A stretch of 64,000 nt of DNA from Luteibacter yeojuensis (GCF_000964085.1 NZ_JZRB01000018.1:1-64000), one strand, 5' to 3'; shown: positions 7,881 to 16,732, counted from the stretch's first letter. Notes: a model not told the origin generated them from the letters alone. Translations and numbers: made by a program.

Positions 7881-9539
7881 ATGACCGTTCGCCAGCGCAT
7901 CATCGTCCTTGTCGTCTCTGCCGTCCTGATCGCCCTGGGTGTTGGTGCAGCGGGGCTTTTTGCGCTTCGCCAGACTGGCCGGCAACTCGACGACCTGTAT
8001 CAGAGCTCACTCATCCCCATCGTCGACGTTACGGCCATCCGCGACCTGTTCAACGACAACCGCACGGGCCTCAACCGCGCGTTGCTCAAAGGCACCGTGG
8101 AGGCCGCTGCCGAAGAGAAGGCCAGCAATGCCGGGGCCGTTCGTCGCATGGACGCCCTTTGGGCCCACTACTACCCGGCCATGGTGTCGTCGAGCCAGGA
8201 ACGCGCAGCCGCCGAAGCGTTTCTCAAGGCCCGCGATCGTGCCCGCGTCGCCAAGGCCCAACTCGAACCCGTGATGGCCAGCGGGCGCCATGATGAGGCG
8301 GTGGCCTTCATGCTGGACACCGTGGGTCCGGCCTTCACGGAGGAATCCAGGGCCATCGAAGCCATCGTCAAGGCCAACGTGGACGAAGCGGCGGTTGCCT
8401 ATGTTGAAACCCAGCGCCGGGAAAAGGCGGCCATCCTGACGGTCTCCCTTGTTGTCGTTTTGGGCGGGCTGGGTCTGGTCATCGCTGGCCTCTTCCTTGC
8501 CCGCTCCATCATGCGGCCACTGGTGCAGGCGCGGGAACTGGCCGCGTCGATAAGTGAGGGCGAGTTGGGGCATACCCTTGAGGTGAGGGGCAGAGACGAG
8601 GTCAGTGACACCCTGCGCTCCTTGGTGGCCATGGACGCGACCCTTGCCGGCATTGTCCGCAAGGTCCGGGACAACGCCGCGCAGGTCAGTGCGGCGGCCC
8701 GGGACATTGCCGCCGGGAACGATGAGCTGTCGTCGAGAACCCAGGAGCAGGCCTCAAGCCTTGAAGAGACGGCCGCCTCGATGGAGGAAATGACCGCCTC
8801 GGTGCGCCAGAACGCCGAGTCTGCGGCGGCAGCGCGGGGACTTGCCGAACAACTCTCCCTTCAGGCGTCGGCCACCCGTGGGTTGGCTGGGGAAACCTCG
8901 GAGGCAATGGGGCGGGTCAGTGCCGCGAGCCGGGAAATCGGAGGGATTGTGGCAGTCATCGACGAGATTGCCTTCCAGACCAATCTGCTTGCCCTCAATG
9001 CGGCCGTGGAGGCTGCGAGGGCGGGCGAGCAGGGCCGGGGGTTCGCGGTGGTCGCAGGAGAAGTCCGCCGTCTCGCCCAGCAAAGCGCCGTGGCAGCCAG
9101 GGACATCAAGGGGCTCGTTGCGTCCAGCGGTGAGCGGGTCGAGGAAGGGGCGGTCCTCCTCGAACGGACAACTGCTGCGCTGTCGGAAATGCAGGGCGCA
9201 GCCGTGAAAGTAGCAAGCTTCGTCACTGAAATTGCCACCGCGAGTGCCGAACAGGCGGCAGGCATTGATCAAGTCAACACTGCGGTCACCGAACTCGATG
9301 CCGTCACCCAGCAAAACGCCGCGCTGGTCGAAGAGGCGAGTGCTGCCAGTCAGCAGGCGAGCGAGCTGGCTGAGGGGTTGATGACCCAGGTCGCCGTCTT
9401 CCGCTTTGCAGGCGACGCCAGCGAGCGCATTGCTCACGGCCCGCCGCCTTCAGCGCTCCCCGTCCACGCACCTAAAATGAGAGTCGCCCCTCCGCCGCCC
9501 ACGTTGGCCACGGTCGAATCAGCATGGCGTGAGTTTTGA
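7881..9539 (+). CDS. Methyl-accepting chemotaxis protein with CheR-tether tail
   Basis: A 552-residue chemoreceptor. [20 protein letters not shown] begins a first transmembrane helix (about 7-30). A periplasmic four-helix-bundle ligand domain (about 31-190) follows, then TM2 ([20 protein letters not shown]), a HAMP domain starting at SIMRPL, and a long cytoplasmic coiled coil. The hairpin tip reads [20 protein letters not shown] and [19 protein letters not shown], the CheA/CheW contact region. The protein ends SAWREF, matching the xWxxF pentapeptide that tethers CheR/CheB. ATG 7881 with AGGAATTCCC is preferred over the upstream extension. The ligand is unknown. No che genes are in the window, so it must use a system elsewhere. 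Confidence 0.93.
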   Translation: MTVRQRIIVLVVSAVLIALGVGAAGLFALRQTGRQLDDLYQSSLIPIVDVTAIRDLFNDNRTGLNRALLKGTVEAAAEEKASNAGAVRRMDALWAHYYPAMVSSSQERAAAEAFLKARDRARVAKAQLEPVMASGRHDEAVAFMLDTVGPAFTEESRAIEAIVKANVDEAAVAYVETQRREKAAILTVSLVVVLGGLGLVIAGLFLARSIMRPLVQARELAASISEGELGHTLEVRGRDEVSDTLRSLVAMDATLAGIVRKVRDNAAQVSAAARDIAAGNDELSSRTQEQASSLEETAASMEEMTASVRQNAESAAAARGLAEQLSLQASATRGLAGETSEAMGRVSAASREIGGIVAVIDEIAFQTNLLALNAAVEAARAGEQGRGFAVVAGEVRRLAQQSAVAARDIKGLVASSGERVEEGAVLLERTTAALSEMQGAAVKVASFVTEIATASAEQAAGIDQVNTAVTELDAVTQQNAALVEEASAASQQASELAEGLMTQVAVFRFAGDASERIAHGPPPSALPVHAPKMRVAPPPPTLATVESAWREF

Positions 9540-9817
9540 CGAGGCAATTGCGGGCGCCGGTGTGGTTGCGCGCTGGGGTCTGGGCATTATGTGCAGTGCG
9601 CCCAGCCGCCGGCATGCGCTTGCCGTGGGCGCTTTTCCGCTCATGGCATGGTTCGAAGCCTTCGTGCCTCGCGCGCTCTGTTCCAGTCGTTTCGAAAAAC
9701 CGTGTCGGGCTACCGAAATGACACCTATCCGCCACCGACGGTACAAGACACACTGTTGCGATGGGCAGTCTTGCGTTGATGACTTCTGCCGTCCTAATTC
9801 CCGACTAGAAATGGAAA
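9540..9817. other. No recognised gene
   Basis: Between the chemoreceptor stop and the CsbD terminator I see only overlapping short frames without family resemblance. Confidence 0.4.
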
Positions 9818-9835
9818 GGGCGCCCGAAGGCGCCC
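9818..9835 (-). terminator. Terminator of the CsbD gene
   Basis: A 7-bp stem GGGCGCC / GGCGCCC with a stable TTCG loop as read on the minus strand, followed by TTTCC. It lies 21 bases past the CsbD stop codon. The plus strand reads GGCGCCC then TCAAATTTT, so it might act in both directions. Confidence 0.7.
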
Positions 9836-9856
9836 TCAAATTTTAGAAGCCTACGC

Positions 9857-10033
9857 TCACTTGCCTTTGCGGGCGTCGTCAGCCGCCTTGCCAACTTCCT
9901 TTTGCACCTTTCCAGCGTTCTTCTCGATGTTGCCTGCGGCTTCCTTCGCCTTGTTGCCGGTGACCTTGCCGGCGACTTCCTTCACAGCGCCCTTGACTTC
10001 GTGCTTCGTGCCTTCGGTGCGGTTCTTGTCCAT
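9857..10033 (-). CDS. CsbD family stress protein
   Basis: A 58-residue, lysine-rich, highly charged protein: MDKNRTEGTKHEVKGAVKEV, then AGKVTGNKAKEAAG, a helix NIEKNAGKVQKEVGKAADDA and the end RKGK. This is the CsbD pattern (G-x-x-K-x-x-x-G-x-h-K-x-x-x-G-x-x-T-x-x). Family members are small, predicted helical, and strongly induced by general stress in many bacteria; their activity is unknown. The ATG at 10033 follows GAGGATAAAT. It is a single-gene transcript with its own terminator. Confidence 0.92.
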   Translation of the reverse strand: MDKNRTEGTKHEVKGAVKEVAGKVTGNKAKEAAGNIEKNAGKVQKEVGKAADDARKGK

Positions 10034-10432
10034 GATTTATCCTCAGGGTTGGGTGGCAGCACTGTCTTTCCGGGGGCCGCAGCACGGCGTCGAAATGTCA
10101 TCAAGGCGCGCTTCACGCAAGAATCCACGCTCGAACACGCACCGCGAAGCATGCCCGCTCGCCAGTGGTCAGCGTCAGCAGGGCGGGCATGGGGCCCCCT
10201 CACTGAGAGACCGTAGACGCGCGATCGTCACTGCCGGCGGGGTAGGGCGGGCACGCTTTGCGCTCGGGCGTGGGACAATTGGGTGTTCAAGGGGCGAGCC
10301 TGAAGGAGAGAGGGAATGATGGCCGGTTCTGGCTGATGGGCAGCGTGAACGAAGCCATATGCGGCGCTTCGCCCTTTCATCCATCGTTCCCAAAGAGGTC
10401 CTCACAATCCCGCGCTCGACGAGGAGATCCCC
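10034..10432. other. Intergenic region upstream of the LOV kinase
   Basis: Holds the divergent control regions of the CsbD gene and the LOV kinase. GAGGAGATCCCC lies just ahead of the kinase ATG. No gene is recognised. Confidence 0.4.
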
Positions 10433-12052
10433 ATGAGTGACCCGACATCGCGTGTGCCGACCCGGATTGAGTACGAGGGCGTCGACCACCCCGGCAGCGA
10501 TATCTTCTTTGCGGCCGTTTCAACCACGCGCATGCCGATGATAGTCACGGACCCGAGGCGCCGGGACAATCCCATCATGTTCGCAAACCCGGCCTTCCTG
10601 CGCATGACCGGATACACGAGCGAGGAGCTCATTGGCCGCAACTGCCGTCTGCTGCAGGGCCCTGGCACGGACCGGGTGACCATTTCGGCCATCCGTGACG
10701 CCGTGGCCGCGAATCAGGAGATTGCCACCGAGATTCTCAACTACAGGAAAGACGGGAGCACATTCTGGAACGCGCTCTTCATCTCCCCTGTCTACGACGG
10801 AAACGGGGAAGTCGTCTTTTTCTTTGCCTCCCAGCTGGATGTCAGTCGTCGCCGGGATGCGGAAGACGCACTTCGCCAGGCGCAGAAAATGGAAGCCCTG
10901 GGCCAGCTGACGGGAGGCATCGCCCACGACTTCAACAATCTCCTGCAGTTGATGATTGGCTATGTCGAGTCCGTCGAGCTCGGTCTCGGTAAACCGGACA
11001 TCGACCGCGAGAAGCTTTTGCGATTCATCGGAGGGGCGCGTGCCGGTATCAAGCGCGCCTCGACCCTGACTTCCCAGCTTCTTGCGTTTTCCCGCAAGCA
11101 GACCCTGCAAGGCCGTGTCGTCAACCCAAACCAGGTGGTCAGTGACATGCAAGACATGCTCGCCCGGTCCATCGGTGCGGATATCCAACTTGACCTCGAG
11201 CTTTCGCCGACGACGAAAAATGCACGACTTGACCCAACGCAACTGGAGGTCGCCCTCCTCAACGTCGCCATCAACGCGCGGGACGCGATGGACGGTCGGC
11301 CCGGCAAGCGCCTTGTCATCCGCTCGCGCAATGCCACTCCTCTGGAGGTCAACAACCAAGGGGAACTCTCGACGCGCGGTGGGGACTTTGTGGCCATTGA
11401 CGTCATCGACAACGGGATGGGCATGCCGCCCGAGGTGGCCGCCCGCGTGATGGATCCTTTTTTCACGACGAAGGAAGAGGGCAAGGGGACGGGGCTCGGG
11501 TTGTCGATGGTCTACGGGTTTGCCAAGCAGTCCGGCGGCGCTGTGGGTCTGACCTCCACGGAGGGCGAGGGGACGACAGTCACCATGTACTTCCCTGTGG
11601 CCGTTGAAACCGACGATGGACGAAGCGCTCAGTCCGTCAGTCGCATCGACCGGGCAGCGGACCGCTCGGGCCATGAACGCGTCCTTGTTGTCGACGACCG
11701 CCATGACCTCGCGGAGCTCGCCCACACCATCCTCGAATCGCACGGCTATCAGGTCCTCTCTCTGACCGACCCCCAGGAAGCTTTGCGAACGTTGGAAAGG
11801 GATGGCGGATTTGATGTGCTCTTCACCGACATCGTCATGCCCGGCGACCTCAATGGTGTGGCCCTCGCACGGAAGGCACGTGCGGTGCGGCCCGGCTTGA
11901 AGGTCCTCCTGACCACTGGCTACGCCTCCCAGTCGGTCGAGCGCACAGACGCAGGCGGCATTGCGTTTGATGTGCTCAACAAACCCTACTCCCGCATGGA
12001 CCTGCTGCGGAAGATTCGCTTTGTCCTTGACGGGCCAACCGGTATCAGTTGA
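10433..12052 (+). CDS. LOV-domain hybrid histidine kinase, copy 1
   Basis: A 539-residue soluble photosensory kinase. An N-terminal LOV/PAS domain (about 15-140) carries NCRLLQG with Cys71, the residue that forms the flavin adduct in blue-light LOV sensors; [11 protein letters not shown] and [12 protein letters not shown] complete the LOV core. The dimerisation/phospho-acceptor helix has [11 protein letters not shown] with His165. The ATPase domain has NAINARDAM (N box), DNGMGM (G1) and [11 protein letters not shown] (G2). A C-terminal receiver (about 415-535) has VLVVDDRHD, the acceptor Asp in LFTDIVMPG and Lys in LNKPYS. Phosphate probably passes to the own receiver and then onward. No HTH output is fused. 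Copy 2 is at 41651. Confidence 0.93.
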   Translation: MSDPTSRVPTRIEYEGVDHPGSDIFFAAVSTTRMPMIVTDPRRRDNPIMFANPAFLRMTGYTSEELIGRNCRLLQGPGTDRVTISAIRDAVAANQEIATEILNYRKDGSTFWNALFISPVYDGNGEVVFFFASQLDVSRRRDAEDALRQAQKMEALGQLTGGIAHDFNNLLQLMIGYVESVELGLGKPDIDREKLLRFIGGARAGIKRASTLTSQLLAFSRKQTLQGRVVNPNQVVSDMQDMLARSIGADIQLDLELSPTTKNARLDPTQLEVALLNVAINARDAMDGRPGKRLVIRSRNATPLEVNNQGELSTRGGDFVAIDVIDNGMGMPPEVAARVMDPFFTTKEEGKGTGLGLSMVYGFAKQSGGAVGLTSTEGEGTTVTMYFPVAVETDDGRSAQSVSRIDRAADRSGHERVLVVDDRHDLAELAHTILESHGYQVLSLTDPQEALRTLERDGGFDVLFTDIVMPGDLNGVALARKARAVRPGLKVLLTTGYASQSVERTDAGGIAFDVLNKPYSRMDLLRKIRFVLDGPTGIS

Positions 12053-12265
12053 GCCTCATGCCTCGTGGCGCGATTAAGACTGACCCCCAGAATGGGATAC
12101 CATGTCGATGAGCCGTCATCCCGGGCATGAAATCCGGCATTTGGAGTGCCCGGTAGGAAAGGCAGGGGCGAGGCCGTCGCCGAGCCGTCTGCTCGACGGG
12201 GCGCCCTTGCTCCTGTCCCCTCGTGCTCCCCCGGGAGATAGCTGACGCGCTGCGGCCACGTCTGC
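12053..12265. other. Short intergenic stretch
   Basis: Region between the kinase and the convergent gene at 12266. I see no gene or clear terminator. Confidence 0.35.
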
Positions 12266-12568
12266 CTACCCGATGATTAGGTCGGAGAGTACCTGGAGCC
12301 GGTTGGCGTAATCGGAAAAGGCAGCGCCGGTATTGTTCGGGTCATCTGAGTCGGCAAACAGTTCGATGCCGCTCATCGTCATCCGCGCGCCCAGCGCTTC
12401 GAGTTCGGCGATGTGGTGCCGCTCGAGTTTCAAGACAAACCGGGTCACGTGCGACCCGGGCGCTGGGCCCGCGAGGCCCACCGGATGACCCAAGGCATTG
12501 AGAAGCTCGTACCGGTCGTCTCCGACTTCGCGCAACAGGTGGGGAAAGAAGCGCTGGTAAAACAGCAT
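12266..12568 (-). CDS. Hypothetical protein
   Basis: A 100-residue protein I do not recognise. From ATG 12568 it reads MLFYQRFFPHLLREVGDDRY, a helical middle VTRFVLKLERHHIAELEALG, then ARMTMSGIELFADSDDPNN and a helical end YANRLQVLSDLIIG. Predominantly helical with acidic patches. The longer upstream frame crosses into low-quality sequence. It precedes the convergent kinase and follows the family D gene at 12727 on the same strand. Confidence 0.5.
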   Translation of the reverse strand: MLFYQRFFPHLLREVGDDRYELLNALGHPVGLAGPAPGSHVTRFVLKLERHHIAELEALGARMTMSGIELFADSDDPNNTGAAFSDYANRLQVLSDLIIG

Positions 12569-12726
12569 CGGGATTCTCCAGTCCTTGAGCGTCACTCCCG
12601 TGTGTAATCTGGGGCCCGTGACGGAGGAGGGCACGGAACGTGGTTGGATGGTCAGCAAATGAGGGCCAGCCATCGCAAGCGCCTAGTCGGCCTGAAGACT
12701 CCATCTTGCAGCAGGCCAAAAGTGGT

Positions 12727-12954
12727 CTATGTTTGGAGAGGCGCTTTCAGGTCAGGCGTAAACAACCGCCACTTTCCATCTTCCCCCTCAATGCTGAGGT
12801 ATGCCCGACCTGCAGCCCCGTCGAGCCTTGCCGCAAGCTTCGCAGCAAAAGCCACTGCGTCATGACGCGCCTCAAACGTTCGATGGCTCCCGCCAGGTGT
12901 CGCGATATGCCACGTCTGGTGCGGTGGGTGCAGCGGGATGTCAAAGACAAGCAT
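12727..12954 (-). CDS. Family D DUF2188-like small protein
   Basis: A 75-residue protein starting MLVFDIPLHPPHQTWHIATP. The order is a D-x-P-L strand, W-H-I, a helix DAVAFAAKLAARLDGAAG, and the final strand AYLSIEGEDGKWRLFTPD. The copy at 36800 aligns throughout (FDLPLQPPNGIWHVWRPEG, AYLSIEGADGLWRLYTH), which fixes the ATG at 12954 rather than upstream. The fold is that of DUF2188-like domains (two strands, helix, strand). Conservation of the SIEGxDGxWR turn between loci suggests a functional surface. Biochemical role unknown. Confidence 0.65.
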   Translation of the reverse strand: MLVFDIPLHPPHQTWHIATPGGSHRTFEARHDAVAFAAKLAARLDGAAGRAYLSIEGEDGKWRLFTPDLKAPLQT

Positions 12955-13142
12955 CGGCGAGCGGTCTGAGGCGAGGCTCAAGGACTATGCCCGGCACGGT
13001 CGTCTCGTGTGTCAAACGCATGCACACGATTGTGAAGACGTTTCACCCGTTGTTTCTTCTCGAAACTAAATGTGACTCGCCGTAGACAGCGTCTTGATTC
13101 CCTTCGTGTCACACCGACCCTTCCATCCCATGGGAGAAGGTC
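12955..13142. promoter_or_regulatory. Divergent control region
   Basis: Separates the family D gene from the DUF4142 gene, which run apart. It includes an imperfect GTTT...GAAAC inverted pair near 13050-13066 and GGGAGAAGG just before the ATG at 13143. Confidence 0.35.
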
Positions 13143-13667
13143 ATGACGCGCTCAAAGTTCAGAATGTCCCTGTTTGCCAGCTGTCTCGTGCTCGCAAGTG
13201 GGGGTGCCATCGCCCAGACAGCGAACGCATCAACGGGTAGCCAGGCCGATGCGTCCTTCGTCAAGGCAGCGAGCGCGGCCGGGCTCGCTGAAGTAAAGCT
13301 GGGCAAGCTTGCCACCGAGAACGGTGGATCGGATGACGTCAAGACGTTCGGCAAGAACATGGTGGATGACCACGCCGCCGCCGGCGAGGAGCTGAAGACC
13401 ATCGCAGCCGGGAAATCGATTCCGGTGTCGAGCGAGCCGATGCCGGCTGACGCCAAGGTTGCCGACCAGATGGCGGGACAGAAGGGAGCAGCGTTCGACA
13501 TGGCTTTCAAGAAAAAAATGGTCGCGGACCATCAAAAGGTTATTAAGCTGTTCACCAGGGAGTCGACCAACGGGAAAGACGCGGATCTGAAGGCTTTCGC
13601 CACAAAGACCCTGCCGACGCTCAAGCACCATCTTGAGATGGCCCAGAAGCTCCCGGCCGCGAAGTGA
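13143..13667 (+). CDS. DUF4142 exported ferritin-like protein
   Basis: A 174-residue exported protein. MTRSKFRMSLFASCLVLASG plus GAIAQT is a classical signal peptide, with likely cleavage after AIAQ. The mature part is a DUF4142 four-helix bundle: SFVKAASAAGLAEVKLGKLA, the D-x-x-H helix KNMVDDHAAAGEELKTIA, KMVADHQKVIKLF and LKHHLEMAQKL. The spaced His/Glu residues resemble ferritin-like bundles, but metal binding is not shown for the family. Its members are periplasmic and often stress-induced. The stop overlaps the region of the next gene by a few bases, so the two are likely co-transcribed. Confidence 0.9.
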   Translation: MTRSKFRMSLFASCLVLASGGAIAQTANASTGSQADASFVKAASAAGLAEVKLGKLATENGGSDDVKTFGKNMVDDHAAAGEELKTIAAGKSIPVSSEPMPADAKVADQMAGQKGAAFDMAFKKKMVADHQKVIKLFTRESTNGKDADLKAFATKTLPTLKHHLEMAQKLPAAK

Positions 13668-13672
13668 CCGTC

Positions 13673-14107
13673 ATGACGAACCGCACCCTCAAAGACCTGG
13701 CCAAGGCCATGGCGAGCATCGACTTTGCGATGCTCCAGACTTATTCGGCCAACGGGGAAATCGCCGGTCGTCCCATGAGCAACAATGGCGATGTCCAATA
13801 CGATGGAGACAGCTGGTTTTTCGGCTTTGAAGCAACGCATTTCGTGAGCGAAATCGAAGCCAACCCAGTGGTGGCATTGTCGTTTACTGGCGCCAAGTCA
13901 TTGCTCGGCAAGCCACCGCTGTTTGTGGCCGTCGAGGGTCGAGGTGAGCTCATCCGCGACAAGGCCCTGATGCAGGAACACTGGCACAAGGAACTCGACC
14001 GTTGGTTTGAGCACGGCGTGGAGACCCCCGGCATCGTGATGCTTAAGGTCCATGCGCACCGAATCACTTGGTGGGAAGGCATGGAAGAGGGCGAGATCAC
14101 CTTGTAA
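13673..14107 (+). CDS. General stress protein 26-like, pyridoxamine-oxidase fold
   Basis: A 144-residue split-barrel flavin-binding-type protein. MTNRTLKDLAKAMASIDFAM opens the domain, then QTYSANGEIAGRPMSNNGDV (the first barrel strands), DGDSWFFGFEATHFVSEIEA, NPVVALSFTGAK and a last pair RITWWEGMEEGEITL. This is the pattern of general stress protein 26 (pyridoxamine 5'-phosphate oxidase-like), where FMN is usually bound at the dimer interface and the true substrate is unknown. ATG 13673 lies five bases after the DUF4142 stop. Ends before tandem terminators at 14294 and 14397. Confidence 0.88.
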   Translation: MTNRTLKDLAKAMASIDFAMLQTYSANGEIAGRPMSNNGDVQYDGDSWFFGFEATHFVSEIEANPVVALSFTGAKSLLGKPPLFVAVEGRGELIRDKALMQEHWHKELDRWFEHGVETPGIVMLKVHAHRITWWEGMEEGEITL

Positions 14108-14293
14108 GAGAGTTCCTGGTCGGACAGCGCAGCCCGCCCGGGCCCACGGGTGCTGCGCGATGTCAAGGATAGCAGCGTCTGGACCGCAACACGCCTCAGC
14201 AGCCTCTTCGCCGCTTTGGCATGACATCGACCTGTCGTTGATGCCGCGCCTCCGACAATCAGTTCGAAACCTTAGGCATCACCTGGCTCCCTT

Positions 14294-14323
14294 CAGGCAC
14301 ACCGCAAGGCGTGCCTGTTTTTT
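14294..14323 (+). terminator. Rho-independent terminator
   Basis: A 7-bp stem CAGGCAC / GTGCCTG with a 10-base loop, then six T. First of two tandem hairpins behind the DUF4142-GSP26 pair. Confidence 0.75.
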
Positions 14324-14396
14324 GCTTGGGATGCTCCGGAGCAGATGCCCGACGCTCGCTTCTCCTCGCTGGCACGTCCCCTTTTGTCGGCCTTCG

Positions 14397-14424
14397 CAGC
14401 CCCGACCCTCGGGGCTGTTTTTTT
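14397..14424 (+). terminator. Rho-independent terminator
   Basis: A 7-bp stem CAGCCCC / GGGGCTG with loop GACCCTC, followed by seven T. It insulates the upstream operon from the kaiC-like remnant. Confidence 0.85.
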
Positions 14425-14473
14425 GCAGTCAGGCTTCCATACACGACCTGAAAACGAGCAGCGCCTCAAACGA

Positions 14474-14496
14474 CAATATTTGCGCACAAAATATTG
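14474..14496. promoter_or_regulatory. AT-rich inverted repeat, operator candidate
   Basis: Perfect 8-bp arms CAATATTT / AAATATTG separated by seven bases, 72 bases ahead of the kaiC-like start. AT-rich in an otherwise GC-rich context, which fits a dimeric regulator site. The protein that binds it is not identifiable. Confidence 0.45.
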
Positions 14497-14567
14497 ACGT
14501 CCGTGAAGGCAGCCTGCGTGTTTCTCCCGATTCGTTGGGCCACACCCCGGACTGAGGAAGGCTGCCG

Positions 14568-15291
14568 ATGCACCCACTCCCCCGTAGCACCACCGGCATC
14601 CAGGGACTCGATGCCATCCTCAGGGGACGGCTCCCCTCCAATCGCCTTTATCTGCTTGAAGGTCAGCCGGGTTCGGGCAAGACCACCCTGGCGCTCCAGT
14701 ACCTTCAGGAGGTGTGCGACTCGGCGAGCGCTGCTTGTACGCGACTTTGTCGGAAACAGCGGATGAGCTGAGCGACGTGGCAGCGTCCCACGGCTGGACA
14801 CTCGACGGCATTGATCTGTTCGAGCTCGCCGCTGCCGAGAGGTCCTGGGGGACGGTCGCCAGCAGTCGGTGCATCATCCTTGGGAAGTCGAACTCGACGG
14901 CACCACCCACCTCATCCAGCAGCAGGTCGAGCGCATCGAGCCCACACGCGTGGTGTTCGACTCGCTCTCCGAGCTCCGGCTCCTCGCCTAGGACGCCGTT
15001 CGCTACCGCCGGCAGGTTTTGTCGCTCAAGCAGTTCTTTGAACCACGCAACGTCACCGTCTTGCTCGTCGATGACCTGACCGGGAAGGGTGGGGAGCGCG
15101 ACGCCCATCTCCACAGCCAGTGCCATGGCGTCCTGTCGCTGGAACGTTTTACCCTGGACTTCGGTGCGGCGCGTCGGCGCATGCAGGTCCAGAAACTTCG
15201 CGGTGTCAATTTCATCGCGGGTTATCACGATATGGCCCTTCTCACCGACCGGATCCGAGCGGGGGGCATCGAGGATAGCCCCGGTGCCTGA
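14568..15291 (+). pseudogene. KaiC-like RecA-family ATPase, multiply broken
   Basis: The first frame gives [12 protein letters not shown] and the Walker [17 protein letters not shown] shift near 14718 moves to [20 protein letters not shown] and SHGWTLDGIDLFEL. A second shift near 14843 continues VHHPWEVELDGTTHLIQQQV, then the Walker B strand RVVFDSLSELRLLA, an in-frame amber at 14990, DAVRYRRQVLSLKQFFEPRN, LLVDDLTGKGGERDAHLHS and RRRMQVQKLRGVNF. Homology stops at HDMALLTDRIRAGG and the rest, including any second KaiC domain, is missing. Intact relatives are single- or double-domain ATPases often placed beside two-component genes. Two frameshifts, one nonsense codon and a deletion make it a pseudogene. 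Confidence 0.85.
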
Positions 15292-15440
15292 ATCGGAAGC
15301 TTCGGCTGCGGGTGAGCCGTGGCCGAGCCCGTCGATGATCGCCGCTGAAATCACACCGTGGTCAGCACACACGACCCAACTGTCCCCGCAGACGCGGCCG
15401 TTGCGAAACGCATGCTGGGCTATCCTCGAGCCTTTGATGC
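15288..15440 (-). pseudogene. SpoIIE/PP2C-type phosphatase fragment
   Basis: A minus-strand remnant of about 50 codons: AQHAFRNGRVCGDSWVVCAD, then GVISAAIIDGLGHGSPAAEA. The C-G-D-x-W and D-G-L-G-H-G motifs are the metal-binding hallmarks of SpoIIE-family PP2C phosphatases, which act on anti-anti-sigma factors in partner-switching stress control. Everything before and after is lost. It directly abuts the end of the kaiC remnant, which runs the other way, so the two were probably joined by a deletion. Confidence 0.7.
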
Positions 15441-15562
15441 AGGACGGCTGAGGGGGACGAGAGTCCCAAATGATCCTTGACCCGGATGCCGCACTGCCGT
15501 TGCTGGGCATGCAAGACCGGTACGGCGCGCACCAGAGACCAAGAATGGAACGACCTGTCACT

Positions 15563-15937
15563 TCACTTGGGTGGGGCGGACCCGTTCGGTGCCGTGAGCG
15601 ACGAAACCGCCCTTGGCGGGGCCATGCCCGACCGCTCCTGTGGCTCGACGGGCGAGCCATCCAACCAACCTTCCGGCAAGTGCATGGTCCACTCGATGTC
15701 CCGCGCGATGTCGTCCGGGATGGGGAATCCGGCAAGGAAGTTCCGCAACGCCCCCACGGGGAGGCCCACCCGCTCGGCCTGGGAGCGCAGGCTCCCCGAG
15801 CCTTCGCCTCTAAGGCTTTCGAGCAGGCGGAGCAAGCAACGGTGTCGCGGTGCACGGGCGTCGGCCGGCGGGGTGGGGCTGGAGAAGACCACGTGCGACA
15901 GTCCGGTGGGTGGGACGCGGAGGATGCCGCCCGACAC
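15563..15937 (-). CDS. Family G small HTH-like protein (GWLD tail)
   Basis: A 124-residue member with the family core in the middle: RHRCLLRLLESLRGEG, LRSQAERVGLPVGALRNFLA, GFPIPDDIARDIEWTMHLPEGWLD in two stretches, then a Pro/Ser tail. The core is the most repressor-like of the four: Q-A-x-x-V-G-L-P-V-G-x-L-R-N-F looks like a genuine HTH turn and recognition helix. That supports an origin from an XRE-type domain. The N-terminal 30 residues have no resemblance to the others, so the true start may be further in (near RHRCLLRLL). Confidence 0.6.
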   Translation of the reverse strand: MSGGILRVPPTGLSHVVFSSPTPPADARAPRHRCLLRLLESLRGEGSGSLRSQAERVGLPVGALRNFLAGFPIPDDIARDIEWTMHLPEGWLDGSPVEPQERSGMAPPRAVSSLTAPNGSAPPK

Positions 15938-15964
15938 CGGAAGGGGAGGTGAAAAAATGCACAG

Positions 15965-16385
15965 TTACGGCAAACAAAGGCCGGGGAGGTCATCGAGCGC
16001 CGTCAGGGGCAGGTGGTCGAGCCCCGATGCGCTGCCACCGGGAAGATAGACGCAAATGCCTGGCTGCATGGCCCGCGCCTGGCGCTCCATCCGCTCAACC
16101 TCCATGTCACTGCCGCAACATAGAAGAATTGCCCGTACTCTCGAGTACGCCACAAGATGGCGCACGGCGTCCGGCTAGATAGTGACGCACGAAATGGTGA
16201 GTCCTGCATTGACCGGTCCATCGCCAAGGTTTCCCTTGGCCGCCTCCGCCCCGACAACGAGCCAGTCCAAGGTTGCATGGGTTTGCGTCAGGTCCATCAC
16301 GTCCTCGGGGGCGGGGCCAACACGGCGAATACGTTCCCTTTGCCTGCTCGGATGCAGTGTGTGCGAGACCAGCCCGGGCTGGGCT
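15965..16385 (-). pseudogene. Unknown protein interrupted by one amber codon
   Basis: A minus frame runs RIRRVGPAPEDVMDLTQ, ATLDWLVVGAEAAKGNLGDG, NAGLTISCVTI, then TAG (at about 16177), and resumes in the same frame PDAVRHLVAYSRVRAILLCC, MERQARAMQPGICVYLPGG and ends at 15965. The strand-helix alternation (LDWLVVGAE, RAILLCCG, GICVYLPGG) looks like a Rossmann-type or receiver-like alpha/beta domain and continues smoothly across the stop, so one gene is implied. Changing that TAG to CAG would restore it. I cannot name the family, and the start is uncertain. Confidence 0.5.
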
Positions 16386-16423
16386 CCCAGGCAGTGAGAT
16401 TGGAAAATGCAGCAAGACAGGCG

Positions 16424-16732
16424 CTAGGGCAGAAGGAAGGCCGCGCGGCTCGCGTCAGACCGGTGTGCGGCACTAACCAATTGCAACTCGGTAAAAAAGG
16501 CGTCCAATGCCACCTCGCAGACCGCCATTGAGGAGCGCCCATCGGTGAGGTGGCCCACCAACGCGCCGGCTGTTGCCCCAAGCGCGCTCAACCCTGCCGC
16601 CCATGCCCCATCGCGCATGTCGGACGCAAGTTCCACAGCCCGGCCGTGGTCGGCGAGGCGCATGGCTTGGGCGAGGCCAATGGTCTGCTCGACCAGGCGC
16701 TGGATGGCGGAGTTTTGTGACAGGGCAGTCAT
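16424..16732 (-). CDS. Family H small helical protein next to otsA remnant
   Basis: A 102-residue protein: QRLVEQTIGLAQAMRLADHG, RAVELASDMRDGAWAAGLSA, LGATAGALVGHLTDG and a last helix VALDAFFTELQLVSAAH. It aligns end to end with 62922 (TIALGQAV, VSDIRDSAWASNLLALGATA, GLDALYNELHSASE), the clearest pair in the family. Both lie on the minus strand immediately downstream of an otsA sequence, so the linkage to trehalose synthesis is old. Function unknown; the D-[IM]-R-D-x-A-W motif is the best marker of the subfamily. Confidence 0.7.
   Translation of the reverse strand: MTALSQNSAIQRLVEQTIGLAQAMRLADHGRAVELASDMRDGAWAAGLSALGATAGALVGHLTDGRSSMAVCEVALDAFFTELQLVSAAHRSDASRAAFLLP

Noticed and set aside
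8007-9437. Long minus-strand frames of 188 and 227 codons
   Set aside because: Antisense shadows of the first chemoreceptor.
10520-11743. A 407-codon minus-strand frame, and a similar plus-strand one at 42356-43264
   Set aside because: Both are antisense to the two LOV kinases and mirror each other because the kinases are paralogues.
14620-15993. A 457-codon minus-strand frame over the kaiC remnant
   Set aside because: Only a 50-residue stretch resembles a SpoIIE phosphatase and that is reported separately. The rest is antisense to kaiC or composition-driven.
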